Positions 44,341 to 53,930 are shown, counted from the stretch's first letter. The stretch is 64,000 bases of DNA from Bifidobacterium colobi (GCF_018555455.1 NZ_JAFEJU010000003.1:310001-374000); one strand, 5' to 3'. Notes: generated by a model from the letters alone, not told the origin. Translations and numbers: made by a program.

Positions 44341-44592
44341 CTAGAAGAGACGTTTCTTTGTAGTTCTCTGGCTGCTTCTTTTTCCCTCCCAACACGCCAA
44401 ATTCCAAACATCCTGCAATATAGTTTGCGGATGTCTGAATGCTAGTTCTTCAGGGCTGCATCGCGCATCGACGGCCCGTAAGATTCGATCTCGTTCGAGC
44501 ATTGATCGCATTTCCTCTTCCGTAAGGTCATAAACATCCGACTCGGACGTATTGCCCGCTCTATTGGCTTCATGTTTGAAAACGAGTTTCAC
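44341..44592 (-). CDS. Small hypothetical protein
   Basis: 83 residues with a GTG start (MKLVFKHEANRAG) supported by GGGAGGGAG 5 bases upstream. It has an acidic middle (DVYDLTEEEMRSMLERD) likely to be helical and a basic C-terminus (RSSQRTTKKRLF). No family recognised. It lies at the left border of the low-GC stretch, after map. Confidence 0.55.
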   Translation of the reverse strand: MKLVFKHEANRAGNTSESDVYDLTEEEMRSMLERDRILRAVDARCSPEELAFRHPQTILQDVWNLACWEGKRSSQRTTKKRLF

Positions 44593-44624
44593 AACGACTC
44601 CCTCCCGTCTATATCGGGAAATGG

Positions 44625-44755
44625 GAGACCCGCACCAGAAAAGACCAAAAGCATACAGACCGCTTAACAGCGTGCGGGGCCATCAACTCATTCTTATTTT
44701 CAAGACAACAGAATTCCGTTGATGGCCCCGCACCACAATTCTGTAGGCAGGTCTC
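44625..44755. ncRNA. Candidate structured RNA or attenuator
   Basis: A closing pair GAGACC (44625-44630)/GGTCTC (44750-44755) surrounds a perfect 16-bp stem GTGCGGGGCCATCAAC / GTTGATGGCCCCGCAC (44672-44687, 44718-44733). A second stem CAGAATT/AATTCTG (44709-44715, 44737-44743) competes with it. No protein-coding gene is supported in 44593-45112. Whether it is transcribed, and from which strand, cannot be told. Confidence 0.35.
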
Positions 44756-45112
44756 TTTGCTTTGAATATGAACGTCCACAGCCAGCTTCGCTGCAGCAAA
44801 TGATCGATACGCCTAATGAATGGCCAGTTCAATAAAAGGCATAGTCGTTACAACTTGTCAGTTCAGTCCATCGCTCTCCTTTCGTGAGAAGTCTGCGCAC
44901 ACAATAGGGTTCAATAACCTAACCGTCATATACTGGATTTGGTTGTCCAGCGAATATCGGAACTAAGTTCCAAACCTGTTTTTATCGTAGGAAAACTGCC
45001 CTTGGGCACTGAAGGCAAAGCGAGGCAAAGTGAGGCGAAATGAAGACGAACTTGACTCTGGCTCAGTCAGGTAACATGTACGCACTAGGAGATTTTTTGC
45101 GCCATTGCCCAC

Positions 45113-45715
45113 TTGTACGCGATTGGAGTGCCCCACAGCAAAATCGGGTTTATGAAAGATTTTTTCGATCAAGCACGATTGGATTTGCAACTGCAAGTAC
45201 TGAGGCATAATCGAGAGCACCCCTATCCCGATACCTGCCAGTTCTGCCACAGCACCATACAAATGAAACCACCGAGCGACGAGGATGTTACAGCAAGAGA
45301 GGCAGATTTTGATCGACAAACTTTCGATATCACAATAGACGGTTATTCAAAAGCAGCTGAACAAGGTAAAGGTTACTGTGCACTCCTCAACACCGTGTTA
45401 TTGCTTGCTTTTCACGACTATCTGAACAGACGATCATCACATGCCCTTCAATGGCTGCTCATCGACACTCCTTTGCTGGGATTTGATGAAGGAGTCCATG
45501 CCATCAGCACATCCATGCGCGCTGGACTGTTCGACGCATTAAAAGAACAAGCCAAAGACCAGCAAATCATCATCTTAGAGAACACAGATCATATCGATGA
45601 GCTGGATTTTGACAGTAACGTCAACCTCATTCGCTTTACCAAAAATCGCCACCAAGGTCGTTATGGCTACTTGAATGACGTTTACGACATAACGGAAACC
45701 ACTCCATTACGATAG
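45113..45715 (+). pseudogene. C-terminal stump of an ABC-3C/Rad50-like ATPase
   Basis: About 200 residues that carry only the C-terminal half of an SMC/Rad50-like ABC ATPase. The signature-like GKGYCALLNTVLLLAFHDY, the Walker B/D-loop segment WLLIDTPLLGFDEGV, and a switch strand IIILENTDH are present; the P-loop and coiled-coil half are absent. The zinc-like pair CQFC lies before them. Such ATPases (DUF2326/DUF3732 type) are the core of ABC three-component conflict systems. No start codon has a ribosome site, and the partner genes are missing, so it looks like a decayed remnant. Lower GC than the chromosome around it. Confidence 0.7.
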
Positions 45716-45722
45716 GATAGAA

Positions 45723-46148
45723 ATGCCAAAATACATATGCAAAAATTCAAATTTTTTTGCAAAGAAATATCATCTTTTTATTCTCGCAAATACCATACTC
45801 CCTTCGTTTCTTTTATTCATACAACTTCGAATCATATTTGAAATAGTAAAAATGACCTGGTTTATTCCATTACTATATATCGGCATAATAACAATTCCAC
45901 ATATTTCATTTTCATTTGTTTTTTATTTACTAAATAAAAAAGTATTCAAATCGATAAAATACAATTTTTCACTAGTATTAATATCACTAATTCTTTCTTA
46001 CATATTTAATAATATAAGCATAATATGCTTATATTATTCACTTAACATTGATATAATTAACAGTTTTTTGACTTCATACATTATATCTATATCGATGACG
46101 GATCATGGATTGGTCGCCTCTATGGCTCATATGGCATACCAGCATTAA
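45723..46148 (+). CDS. AT-rich hypothetical membrane protein
   Basis: 141 residues, four predicted membrane helices (HLFILANTILPSFLLFIQL, WFIPLLYIGIITIPHISFSF, YNFSLVLISLILSYIF, and IICLYYSLNIDIINSFL), with basic loops. AGGATAG lies 3-5 bases before the ATG. Codon use is extremely AT-rich (Ile, Phe, Lys, Asn) and quite unlike the rest of the window, which points to recent transfer. No family recognised. It begins 7 bp after the ATPase stump, on the same strand. Confidence 0.6.
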   Translation: MPKYICKNSNFFAKKYHLFILANTILPSFLLFIQLRIIFEIVKMTWFIPLLYIGIITIPHISFSFVFYLLNKKVFKSIKYNFSLVLISLILSYIFNNISIICLYYSLNIDIINSFLTSYIISISMTDHGLVASMAHMAYQH

Positions 46149-46153
46149 TTTAT

Positions 46154-46196
46154 GCGCTTGGGTTGGCTCTCTCTATAGAAAAACCAACCCAAGCGC
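46154..46196. terminator. Bidirectional terminator
   Basis: Perfect 13-bp stem GCGCTTGGGTTGG / CCAACCCAAGCGC with a 17-base loop between two convergent genes. Confidence 0.75.
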
Positions 46197-46204
46197 AGAA
46201 ATAA

Positions 46205-47650
46205 TTAGAAGATATAATCAGCTAATGCTTTACACGATGCGTTAATTACATCAGCAGAAACCTCTCCAATTATTGACCACTTCAATATCCCATTCCCCCA
46301 ATCCACTTTAGTTCGGAAAGCAGTGGCAGCATCATTCTGATTGGTAGCACCCATACTCCACGCAATTTGCTTGAAACGATTTGCCAATAAGCCAGCATCG
46401 TTGTAGTAGTCACGCATGGTCTGAGACAGCAGATGTGTGGATTCACCATTACCCGCACTAAGCACTTGAGCAAAACGAATAGCATCACCATCGCAGCATA
46501 AATCGTCACGATTACACGAATTACTGATGGACTTCCATACACCATTCACATATTTGCCGGTAATCAAATTAGCAATTCCCGGATGCGACAGGTATGTCTC
46601 ATCTTGCCCAACAAGCGCCTCGCAAACGGCGTGAAGATCCGCATCGGGATTCCAATCCATGACATCTTGGATATTACTCATCGTCGAGGCCAAATCCCAT
46701 CCCTGACCCCTGTAATTACTGATTTCAGTAAACTGGTCATATACCCAATCATTAGGAATCGGGAATCCCAGATTGCCGGAAAATCCCGTAGACATGTCCG
46801 ACACGAACGCACATCCAGCACACCCCGCTTCAATAATACGTGTGCAAATGTTGCGCGAAGCGTAGATACCAACTTTATAACCACCACCAAGGCTAGAGAG
46901 AATCGCACGGAAATACGGAAGAATGGTGCTGCTCACCTGATCATCGGTAGCATCGAAATCGACCGCGAAATAGATATATGTTGGCGGAATACCCAAACGC
47001 TGCGCCGCCTCTCGAGCGCTCTGGGCATGCTTCCTACCGTTTTCCACAGTGAAATGGCTAAGCTTCGTGGAATATTCTTGGAAAATCGGGAAGAATTGCA
47101 TACCACCCGCAGTAATGCGTTCAAGCTCGCCAGGACGAATTGCCTTGAAGTATTCCGATGGGTCAAGCTTATTCTGTCCAGGCTCAGTCAGATAACGACC
47201 AACAATTCGATAACCATCTGCCTTGAGCGTCGCCAATCGCTCCGCTGTAATTTCAAAACGGGTATCACCACCAATGCCCATATCAGTCTTGAGATCTTTA
47301 ATTGCCGAACCGGTACCGCTGTAAAAATGTTGAGAGATATTGCTACCAGTTGAGTACCCCTTGCACCAGAGCGCTCCTTGGATGATGGAATATACATTCG
47401 ATTTGGCCCCATCGCCGTCTTTCTGCTGCTGGACACCGTTAGGATACCGCTTCGCAAAAAGACTCTGCGTAGAAGGACCGAAATTATCGGCTGTGGTTTG
47501 GATACCTAGCTCAATTTGCAGCGCTCGCGTCAAACCGTAAATCGTTTCCCAACCGGTTTGCCCATTTTCAGAGACAGCGTTGAATCGAGAATCCTTCCCA
47601 TAGGTTTTATTCAGCCACTGCTGTGTTTGCAAAACCATCTGGTCTACCAT
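46205..47650 (-). CDS. Peptidoglycan-binding protein with DUF1906 glycoside hydrolase-like domain
   Basis: 481 residues. The N-terminus resembles a peptidoglycan-binding module (QQWLNKTYGKDSRFNAVSENGQTG is split over about 8-31, with ALQIELGIQT, ending near 68) and a possible second one (about 85-125). Next is a DUF1906/Rv2525c-like TIM barrel (about 140-360: DGYRIVGRYL, QFFPIFQEYS, YIYFAVDFDATDD, YKVGIYASRNI, CAFVSDMSTGF). The C-terminal 110 residues are unassigned. No signal peptide is visible, which is odd for a cell-wall enzyme and suggests lysis-mediated or non-classical release, or a phage-like origin. Start 47650 has GGAGG 6 bases upstream; the frame to 47707 is rejected. GC is below that of the core genes. 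Confidence 0.78.
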   Translation of the reverse strand: MVDQMVLQTQQWLNKTYGKDSRFNAVSENGQTGWETIYGLTRALQIELGIQTTADNFGPSTQSLFAKRYPNGVQQQKDGDGAKSNVYSIIQGALWCKGYSTGSNISQHFYSGTGSAIKDLKTDMGIGGDTRFEITAERLATLKADGYRIVGRYLTEPGQNKLDPSEYFKAIRPGELERITAGGMQFFPIFQEYSTKLSHFTVENGRKHAQSAREAAQRLGIPPTYIYFAVDFDATDDQVSSTILPYFRAILSSLGGGYKVGIYASRNICTRIIEAGCAGCAFVSDMSTGFSGNLGFPIPNDWVYDQFTEISNYRGQGWDLASTMSNIQDVMDWNPDADLHAVCEALVGQDETYLSHPGIANLITGKYVNGVWKSISNSCNRDDLCCDGDAIRFAQVLSAGNGESTHLLSQTMRDYYNDAGLLANRFKQIAWSMGATNQNDAATAFRTKVDWGNGILKWSIIGEVSADVINASCKALADYIF

Positions 47651-47682
47651 AATGTCCTCCTTTATAGGATCAGTACTGTTCG

Positions 47683-47851
47683 GGCGGGAATAATCACCCG
47701 CCTTCACTCGTACTGCCGCAGAAGATCAGATTGTTAACCAATCAACATCGACGGCGCTCCATCCGTGTCATAAAAAACGGTGCCCGAAATATCATTTATT
47801 ATTTGTCTCAACGCTTAATCAACCGCTAAGTTCGACGCTCCACTGAGACAA
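47683..47851. repeat. Leader hairpins upstream of the DUF1906 gene
   Basis: GGCGGG-AATAATCA-... pairs with CCCGCC (47683-47688, 47697-47702), and TTGTCTCA (47803-47810) pairs with TGAGACAA (47844-47851). No gene in 47651-47930; the second stem lies nearer to the HdeD-like gene's end. Confidence 0.4.
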
Positions 47852-47930
47852 TGTATACAGTCGATAAAGCGCCCTTGCAGGAACAATTCCCGACAAGGAC
47901 GCTTTGGACTCGGCAGCGCTTCAGCACACG

Positions 47931-48578
47931 CTACTTCCTGCGCTTGCCGAACGTGAACGCGCGGACGAGGGCAGTGATGCCCATGACCACCATCGCGCAG
48001 CCGCCGAAGACGATCATGAAGATCGTGGAATTCAACGGGCTCATCAGCACCACAAAGCCGGCAATGATGGAGATAATGGCGTAGGCGATGGCCCAACCGG
48101 AGCGTGGGATGCGCCAGGATTCCACCAGTGCCATCACGCCTTCCATAATCCAGCCGAAGCCCACCATCAAAGTGACGAGCAAGGCCAGAGTCTCGCCGGT
48201 CAAACCGTAATTGCGCACGACCACCACACCGCCGAAGGTGAGCAGGATGCCGATCAACACATCCAGCACGCGCCAGCCACCCGGCAACAGAGGCGTCACC
48301 AAAGCGCTGACGATGCGCACCACGCCGGAAATCACGAAATAGACGCCCAGCAGCAACGCGGCCAGCGCCAAAGTCTTATTCGGTGAAATTAGCAGTGCCG
48401 CACCAAGGGCAATGGCGGCAACGCCAACTACACCGTAGATCACACGAATGGTGGACTTGGCACGCTGTGGCAGCCATTCCTCAATCAAACGAAATGGGCT
48501 GAAATCACCGGCATACCAATTCGGCTGCTCCGGCTGCGGGGTGTACGGGTTCTGGTTGTTGAAATTCGGGTCGCTCAT
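47931..48578 (-). CDS. HdeD-family (DUF308) membrane protein
   Basis: 215 residues. After a Pro/Asn/Gln-rich cytoplasmic tail (about 1-45) there are six membrane helices in paired repeats typical of DUF308 (VIYGVVGVAAIALGAALLI, LALAALLLGVYFVISGVVRI, VLDVLIGILLTFGGVVVV). The basic C-terminus is GKRRK. HdeD is linked to acid stress in enterobacteria; here the role is open. Start 48578 with AAGGAG five bases upstream; an ATG directly before it is too close. Confidence 0.88.
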   Translation of the reverse strand: MSDPNFNNQNPYTPQPEQPNWYAGDFSPFRLIEEWLPQRAKSTIRVIYGVVGVAAIALGAALLISPNKTLALAALLLGVYFVISGVVRIVSALVTPLLPGGWRVLDVLIGILLTFGGVVVVRNYGLTGETLALLVTLMVGFGWIMEGVMALVESWRIPRSGWAIAYAIISIIAGFVVLMSPLNSTIFMIVFGGCAMVVMGITALVRAFTFGKRRK

Positions 48579-48737
48579 CATAGCTCCTTCCAATTCATGT
48601 TCCAATCACCGATTTTAGACAAACTGCCTAATTCACACCATAAGCACAGCTAGTCATAGTGTCTAATTTTTTATTAGTCGCACTACGAAATCAGCCCACA
48701 GCCCAATACAGTGAGCCGAACCTAACGCGCCATGGTC

Positions 48738-48743
48738 TAGGCT
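48738..48743 (+). promoter_or_regulatory. pepO -10 element
   Basis: TAGGCT stands exactly 7 bases before the ATG; the intervening GGAGGGC is too close to serve as a ribosome site. Suggests a leaderless message. Confidence 0.4.
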
Positions 48744-48750
48744 GGAGGGC

Positions 48751-50931
48751 ATGACTAACGAAACCGCAGCAACGAAGTCGGGCATCGACCCGTCATCCTT
48801 CTCATCCACCATCAAGCCGGTCAACGACTTGTTCCGCTACGTTAATGGCCCTTGGATCGACACCTACCGTCTGCCGGACGATCGCTCCCGCTATGGTTCG
48901 TTCGATAAGCTCGCCGAGGATGCCGAGAACCAGGTACGTGAAATCCTCGAAGACAACGACTCCCCCGCCGTCAAATCTCAGGCGCTGTATCGTTCGTTCC
49001 TCAACACCGAAGCCATTGAGGAGGCCGGACTTGACCCGATCCGCGACGAACTGGATCTCATCGATTCCGCCATTGACAAGGCCGCGCTGACCCGCGTGCT
49101 CGGCACCATCAATCCCGCTGGCGGCCCGGATCTGTTTGGCCTGGCCGTGTATGGCGACCCTGGCAACCCGGATCTCAACATCGCGCATATCGAGCAGGGC
49201 GGCATCATGCTGCCCGATGAAGCCTACTACCGAGAGGATCACTACGCACCGGTGCGTGAAGCATACGTGACCATGGTGGCCACGCAGCTGGTCAACGCCG
49301 GCTATGCGCCCGCCGCCGATTCGGCCGGCAATGACGATCTGCCGCAGTCCGCGGATGCCAATGGTGACGAAGCACCGGCCGTAGTGCCGAGCGAGGCCGC
49401 ACTGGCCATGGCCCGCCACTTCCTCGAGGTGGAAACCAAGATCGCCGCCAACCATTGGGATAATGTGGCCACCCGCGACTCGGTGAAGACCTATAATCCC
49501 ACCGATTACGTCGACCTCGCCGCTACGCTCAAGAACTTCGACGTGGACTCGTGGATTAGCGCCTGGCAGTCCGCCTATGATGCCACCACGGCGGCAAAGG
49601 CCCAGCCCATCGATTTCAGGTCCGTGTTCACCCGCACGATCGTGCACGAACCGAGCTTCCTTAAGGGTCTTGATCAGTTCTGGGCTGACGCCGACTTGGC
49701 TGATTTGAAGCTTTGGGCTCACGTGCATGTGATTGTTGGCTCCGCGAGCATGCTGTCGCACGTGTTCGACGTCACCAACTTCGACTTCTTCGGCAAGGTG
49801 CTTTCCGGCGCCAAGAAGCAGCGCGACCGTTGGAAGCGCGGCGTGAGCCTCGTCAACGGCATCTGCGGCGAAGATGTGGGTCAGGAATACGTGCGCCGTC
49901 ACTTCCCGGAAAGCTCCAAGCAGCGCATGGAGCAGCTCGTGGCGAACCTCATCGACGCCTACCGCGTGTCCATCTCCAATTCCGATTGGCTGGGCGAGGC
50001 AACCAAGGCCAAGGCTTTGGAGAAGCTTTCCAAGTTCACTCCGAAGATCGGTTACACCAATCATTGGCGTGACTACTCCGCGTTGGATGTTTCCGCCGAT
50101 GCCGTGCTCGCCGACAACGCCAAGGCCGCGAACCTGTATGAGACCGGCTATCAGCTGGCCAAGGTGGGCAAGCCCGCCGACAAGGATGAATGGCTGATGA
50201 ACCCGCAGACGGTGAACGCCTACTATGAGCCGAGCATGAACGTCATCGTGTTCCCGGCAGCCATTCTGCAACCTCCGTTCTTTGATCCCGAAGCCGATGA
50301 CGCCGCCAACTACGGCGGTATCGGTGCCGTGATCGGCCACGAGATCGGCCACGGTTTCGACGATCAGGGTTCCCAGTACGACGGCGACGGCAAACTCAAC
50401 AATTGGTGGACCGACGAGGACCGCAAGAACTTCGAGGAGCGCACCAAGGCGCTGATCGACCAGTACAACGGATTTGTGCCCCAACAGTTGGTTGAGAAGT
50501 ATGCCGACGAGCCGGACAAGGCTCCGCATGTGAACGGTGCATTGACCATCGGCGAGAACATCGGCGATCTGGGCGGCGTGAACATCGCGCTCAAGGCGTA
50601 TGCGTTCGCGCTTGGCAAGGCCGAAGGCACCATCAACGGCAGCGGTGACGAGAACGGCTCTCCGGCTGCCATCAAGGCGCTGTTGGATACCGCGCCGGTA
50701 ATCGATGGTTTCACTGGTTTGCAGCGGTTCTTCCTGAGCTACGCCTCCATCTGGCGTACCAAGAACCGCGACGAGCTTGCCGAACAGTATCTGCAGATCG
50801 ATCCGCACTCCCCCGCCGAGTTCCGCACCAACGGCATCGCCAGCAATGTGGATCTGTTCTACGATGCCTTTGGCGTGCACGAAGGCGATGCCATGTGGCT
50901 TGCTCCTGACCGCCGCGTGCGCATCTGGTAA
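48751..50931 (+). CDS. pepO: M13-family zinc endopeptidase
   Basis: 726 residues, neprilysin-like. The zinc motif HEIGH (His530-Glu531...His534) is in GAVIGHEIGHGFDDQGSQYDG; the third ligand is in ENIGDLGG (Glu602, Asp606), with NAYYEPSMNVIVFPAAILQPPFF before it and the terminal RRVRIW. No signal peptide, so cytoplasmic like PepO of lactic bacteria, cutting oligopeptides. An Asp/Ala/Pro-rich insert (about 185-215) is not typical of the family. Confidence 0.95.
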   Translation: MTNETAATKSGIDPSSFSSTIKPVNDLFRYVNGPWIDTYRLPDDRSRYGSFDKLAEDAENQVREILEDNDSPAVKSQALYRSFLNTEAIEEAGLDPIRDELDLIDSAIDKAALTRVLGTINPAGGPDLFGLAVYGDPGNPDLNIAHIEQGGIMLPDEAYYREDHYAPVREAYVTMVATQLVNAGYAPAADSAGNDDLPQSADANGDEAPAVVPSEAALAMARHFLEVETKIAANHWDNVATRDSVKTYNPTDYVDLAATLKNFDVDSWISAWQSAYDATTAAKAQPIDFRSVFTRTIVHEPSFLKGLDQFWADADLADLKLWAHVHVIVGSASMLSHVFDVTNFDFFGKVLSGAKKQRDRWKRGVSLVNGICGEDVGQEYVRRHFPESSKQRMEQLVANLIDAYRVSISNSDWLGEATKAKALEKLSKFTPKIGYTNHWRDYSALDVSADAVLADNAKAANLYETGYQLAKVGKPADKDEWLMNPQTVNAYYEPSMNVIVFPAAILQPPFFDPEADDAANYGGIGAVIGHEIGHGFDDQGSQYDGDGKLNNWWTDEDRKNFEERTKALIDQYNGFVPQQLVEKYADEPDKAPHVNGALTIGENIGDLGGVNIALKAYAFALGKAEGTINGSGDENGSPAAIKALLDTAPVIDGFTGLQRFFLSYASIWRTKNRDELAEQYLQIDPHSPAEFRTNGIASNVDLFYDAFGVHEGDAMWLAPDRRVRIW

Positions 50932-50946
50932 CGCATCCCACAGATG

Positions 50947-50990
50947 TCACCGACTGTGTGAACCCGGCTCACCGACTGTGTGAACCCGGC
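50947..50990. repeat. 22-bp tandem duplication after pepO
   Basis: Two perfect, contiguous copies of a 22-bp unit beginning TCACCGACTGTGTGAACC. Confidence 0.85.
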
Positions 50991-51028
50991 CTACAGCTGC
51001 ACACCGATGCCGCTGTAGGCCGTTTGTT
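50988..51028 (+). terminator. Terminator of pepO
   Basis: GGCCTACAGC (50988-50997) pairs perfectly with GCTGTAGGCC (51012-51021), then GTTTGTTT. Confidence 0.85.
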
Positions 51029-51047
51029 TATGCGCAATAATCTCCAT

Positions 51048-51677
51048 TCATATCTGCGCCTCTTCAGCGAATTCATCATCGTAGGTTTGCTGCAAGGTAT
51101 CCTGCCCGGATTCCATTGGCATAGTCGCGCACATCGATGCCGGATCGGATGCATCTTGCCGGAAGGCGCCATCACCGAGTTCAACCGGTGGCGCGGTCTG
51201 CTGCGGCAGTGTCGCATCGGCTGCACCACCCGGAATGCCGGTCGCACTAGGAGGCACAGCGTTACCGTTCGCATTGCCATTCACTGCGGCATTTCTACTG
51301 TTGCCATTCTGGCGCTGTGATTTTGTAAGATTCGTGGTGCCGAACATCAAATCATGACCGATATTCGTAGCCTCAAGTACCGTCCTACTGCGCGGCTCTC
51401 CGTGCTCATTTGTCCACTGTTCGGTGTTCAGCACACCAACCACAATGATGCGGTCGCCGCGTCGGATTGATTGCAATACATTATTGGCCAGAGACCGGAA
51501 TGATTTTACGGTAAGCCATACAGTGCCAAATTCCTCCCATTGTTTGGTGTTGGGATTCAATCGGCTGCGCGTGCTGCCCATACGGAAGGTCGCCACTACA
51601 AAATTGTCATTCCCGCCTTTAACGAGGTCTCCGGCAACGAAGCCGGTCATCGTCACTGATGCCTGTTGGTTCGCCAT
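51048..51677 (-). CDS. ssb: Single-stranded DNA-binding protein
   Basis: 209-residue OB-fold protein (about 1-110: ASVTMTGFVAGDLV, VATFRMGSTRSRLN, VWLTVKSFRSLANNV, RRGDRIIVVGVL). The tail is Asn/Gln/Ala-rich and ends DDEFAEEAQI: acidic, but without the Pro-Phe tip that replicative SSBs use to recruit partners. That suggests a paralogue rather than the main SSB (inferred). AAAGGA before the ATG. Inverted DnaA boxes lie about 170 bp upstream. Confidence 0.88.
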   Translation of the reverse strand: MANQQASVTMTGFVAGDLVKGGNDNFVVATFRMGSTRSRLNPNTKQWEEFGTVWLTVKSFRSLANNVLQSIRRGDRIIVVGVLNTEQWTNEHGEPRSRTVLEATNIGHDLMFGTTNLTKSQRQNGNSRNAAVNGNANGNAVPPSATGIPGGAADATLPQQTAPPVELGDGAFRQDASDPASMCATMPMESGQDTLQQTYDDEFAEEAQI

Positions 51678-51845
51678 GATATATCCTTTCCTTCGCGCCG
51701 CAATGGCGCAATACTATGGACCGCCGGAGTCGTTGTACGCACCGTTGCGAACAATCCGAGCGGCGGTATCTCCACTGTGAGGCATGTCGGTTGAGCAGCA
51801 CAAGGGCAACTGGCAAATGTGGATACTATGACGGGGTTTGAAGCG

Positions 51846-51872
51846 TTGTGGATAACTTTTGGTTATCCACAA
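51846..51872. promoter_or_regulatory. Two inverted DnaA boxes
   Basis: TTGTGGATAAC (51846-51856) and GTTATCCACAA (51862-51872) form an 11-5-11 palindrome. Each arm contains the perfect consensus TTATCCACA, one on each strand. Confidence 0.75.
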
Positions 51873-51901
51873 TACGCAACAACGAACAGCACAATACGCA
51901 A

Positions 51902-51934
51902 CAAAAAACGCCACCCTGCTGTAGGCAGGATGGC
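51902..51934 (-). terminator. Terminator of proS
   Basis: CGCCACCCTGC/GCAGGATGGCG stem (one mismatch) with TTTTTT following on the minus strand. Confidence 0.85.
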
Positions 51935-51955
51935 GTCAGTGCTTGTTTCGAAGCG

Positions 51956-53758
51956 TTACAGACGCTCGAGCAGGGTCTTCACGGCCTCGTCAGCCGGCAC
52001 GGCAACCTTGTTCTCGCCATTGCGGTCACGAATCTCGATCGTGCCGTTGTTCACAAAGTCGCGGCCCACCACGGCGATGGTCGGCACGCCGATGAGCTCG
52101 GCATCCTTGAACTTCACGCCCGGAGAAACCTTCTTGCGGTCGTCGTAAATGACCTCGACGCCGTTGGCCTCAAGCTCTTCGACCAGCTTCTCGGCGCCTT
52201 CGAACGCCTGAGCGTCCTTACCGGTGGCCACCACGTGCACCTGAGCCGGAGCGATCACGGACGGCCAAGCCAGGCCAGCCTCATCGTGGTGCGTTTCGGC
52301 GACACATGCGAGCACGCGGGACACACCGATGCCGTAGCAGCCCATCCACACCGGCACAGTCTTGCCGTTCTGGTCGAGGACCTTCAAGTCCAGAGCCTTG
52401 GAGTACTTCAAGCCCAGCTGGAAGACCTGACCGATCTCCACACCACGCTCGAAGCTCAACGGGCCGGAACCGTCCGGGCTCATGTCGCCATGGCGCACCT
52501 CGACGGCCTCCACCACGCCACTGGCCTCGAAGTCACGACCGTAGACGAGGTTGTAGTAGTCCACTTCATGCTCATCGGCACCGGTGAACCATGCGGAACC
52601 CTTCACCACGTGCGCGTCCACGAAGTAGCGCAACGGCTCCTTGACGCCAGCGGCCTCAGCCTGCGGGCCAAGCACCATCGGACCAATGTAACCCGGCACG
52701 AGTTCGGGATGCTTCTTCAGGTCCTCTTCGGTGGCCTCTTCAAGCTCGGAGGGAGCGAACTGCGCCTCGAGACGCTTCATGTCGACCGTACGATCGCCCG
52801 GCACACCCACAACGATCAGCTCACGCCACGGCTCGTCATGCTCCTCATCCTCCGGGTGCTTGACGGCGATGACCACGTTCTTCAGAATGTCGGAGGCAGC
52901 CCATTCGCGGCCGTCATCACGCGGGTGATCGGCGTTGGCGCGCTCGATCATCTTGTCGATGGTCTTGGCGTCCGGCGTTGATTCCTTGCTGGCGGCAGGC
53001 GTGTTGGAAGCGTCGATTTCCGGCAGTTCCGGCGTATGCAGCGCCTCAACATTCCAAGCCTTGCCGGAGGGGGCCAGCGCGAAGGTATCCTCGCCGATCG
53101 GCATCGGAGCCAGGAACTCCTCGGATGCGGAGCCACCCATCGGGCCGGACATGGCGAACACCGGCACGTACTTGAGGCCGATGCGCTGGAACACGCGCTC
53201 ATAGGCACCACGCTCGTCCATGTATGCCTTGCGCATGCCCTCTTCGTCCACGTTGAACGAGTAGGCGTCCTTCATCACGAATTCACGGCCGCGAATCAGG
53301 CCGGCGCGCGGACGGAATTCGTCACGGTACTTGGTCTGAATCTGGTACAGCACAACCGGCAGATCCTTGTAGGACGAGTACATGTCCTTGACCAGCAGGG
53401 TGAACATTTCCTCGTGGGTGGGAGCCAGCAGGTAGTCGGCCTGGTGACGATCCTTCAGACGGAAGATGTTGTCGCCGTACTCCTCCCAGCGATGGGTGGC
53501 CTCATACGGCTCGCGCGGCAGCAGGGCCGGGAAGTGCACTTCCTGTGCGCCGATGCCAGCCATCTCTTCGCGGATGATGGCCTCGATCTTGTTGAGTACG
53601 CGCAGGCCGAGCGGCAGCCAGGTCCAGATGCCGGGGGCCGCCTTGCGGATGTAGCCGGCGCGCTGCAGCAGCTTGGCGGAATCCACGTCCGCGTCCGCCG
53701 GGTCTTCGCGCAACGTGCGCAGGAACAAAGTAGACATACGAAGGGTATTGGAAGTCAT
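51956..53758 (-). CDS. proS: Prolyl-tRNA synthetase
   Basis: 600 residues, bacterial type 1 class II synthetase with an editing insertion (about 230-400). Motif 1 [24 protein letters not shown], motif 2 [25 protein letters not shown], motif 3 [16 protein letters not shown] and the C-terminal anticodon-binding domain (VHVVATGKD...[21 protein letters not shown]) are complete. Start 53758 ([15 protein letters not shown]) with GGAACC upstream; the ATG at 53776 has no ribosome site. Confidence 0.97.
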   Translation of the reverse strand: MTSNTLRMSTLFLRTLREDPADADVDSAKLLQRAGYIRKAAPGIWTWLPLGLRVLNKIEAIIREEMAGIGAQEVHFPALLPREPYEATHRWEEYGDNIFRLKDRHQADYLLAPTHEEMFTLLVKDMYSSYKDLPVVLYQIQTKYRDEFRPRAGLIRGREFVMKDAYSFNVDEEGMRKAYMDERGAYERVFQRIGLKYVPVFAMSGPMGGSASEEFLAPMPIGEDTFALAPSGKAWNVEALHTPELPEIDASNTPAASKESTPDAKTIDKMIERANADHPRDDGREWAASDILKNVVIAVKHPEDEEHDEPWRELIVVGVPGDRTVDMKRLEAQFAPSELEEATEEDLKKHPELVPGYIGPMVLGPQAEAAGVKEPLRYFVDAHVVKGSAWFTGADEHEVDYYNLVYGRDFEASGVVEAVEVRHGDMSPDGSGPLSFERGVEIGQVFQLGLKYSKALDLKVLDQNGKTVPVWMGCYGIGVSRVLACVAETHHDEAGLAWPSVIAPAQVHVVATGKDAQAFEGAEKLVEELEANGVEVIYDDRKKVSPGVKFKDAELIGVPTIAVVGRDFVNNGTIEIRDRNGENKVAVPADEAVKTLLERL

Positions 53759-53930
53759 AGGTTCCAAGATATTCATGCGAACCGACAAGCCGGCTATCAA
53801 CCGATAGTATCCACCTGACGCGATGTATCAATGTACAGGAATCGCCATTGACTTATGTAGCTTTACGCATCTTGGTTTTCCGTCACCCGCGTGCGACAAT
53901 GGGAAGCGATAGAAGGGGTAGGTGGGAACA

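Noticed and set aside
44208-44411. N-terminal extension of methionine aminopeptidase
   Set aside because: Not similar to the family, no ribosome site, and it overlaps the neighbouring small gene's 3' end.
46154-47650. Prophage lysis module (lysin with small membrane protein as holin)
   Set aside because: The two genes are convergent with a terminator between them, and no other phage genes are present.
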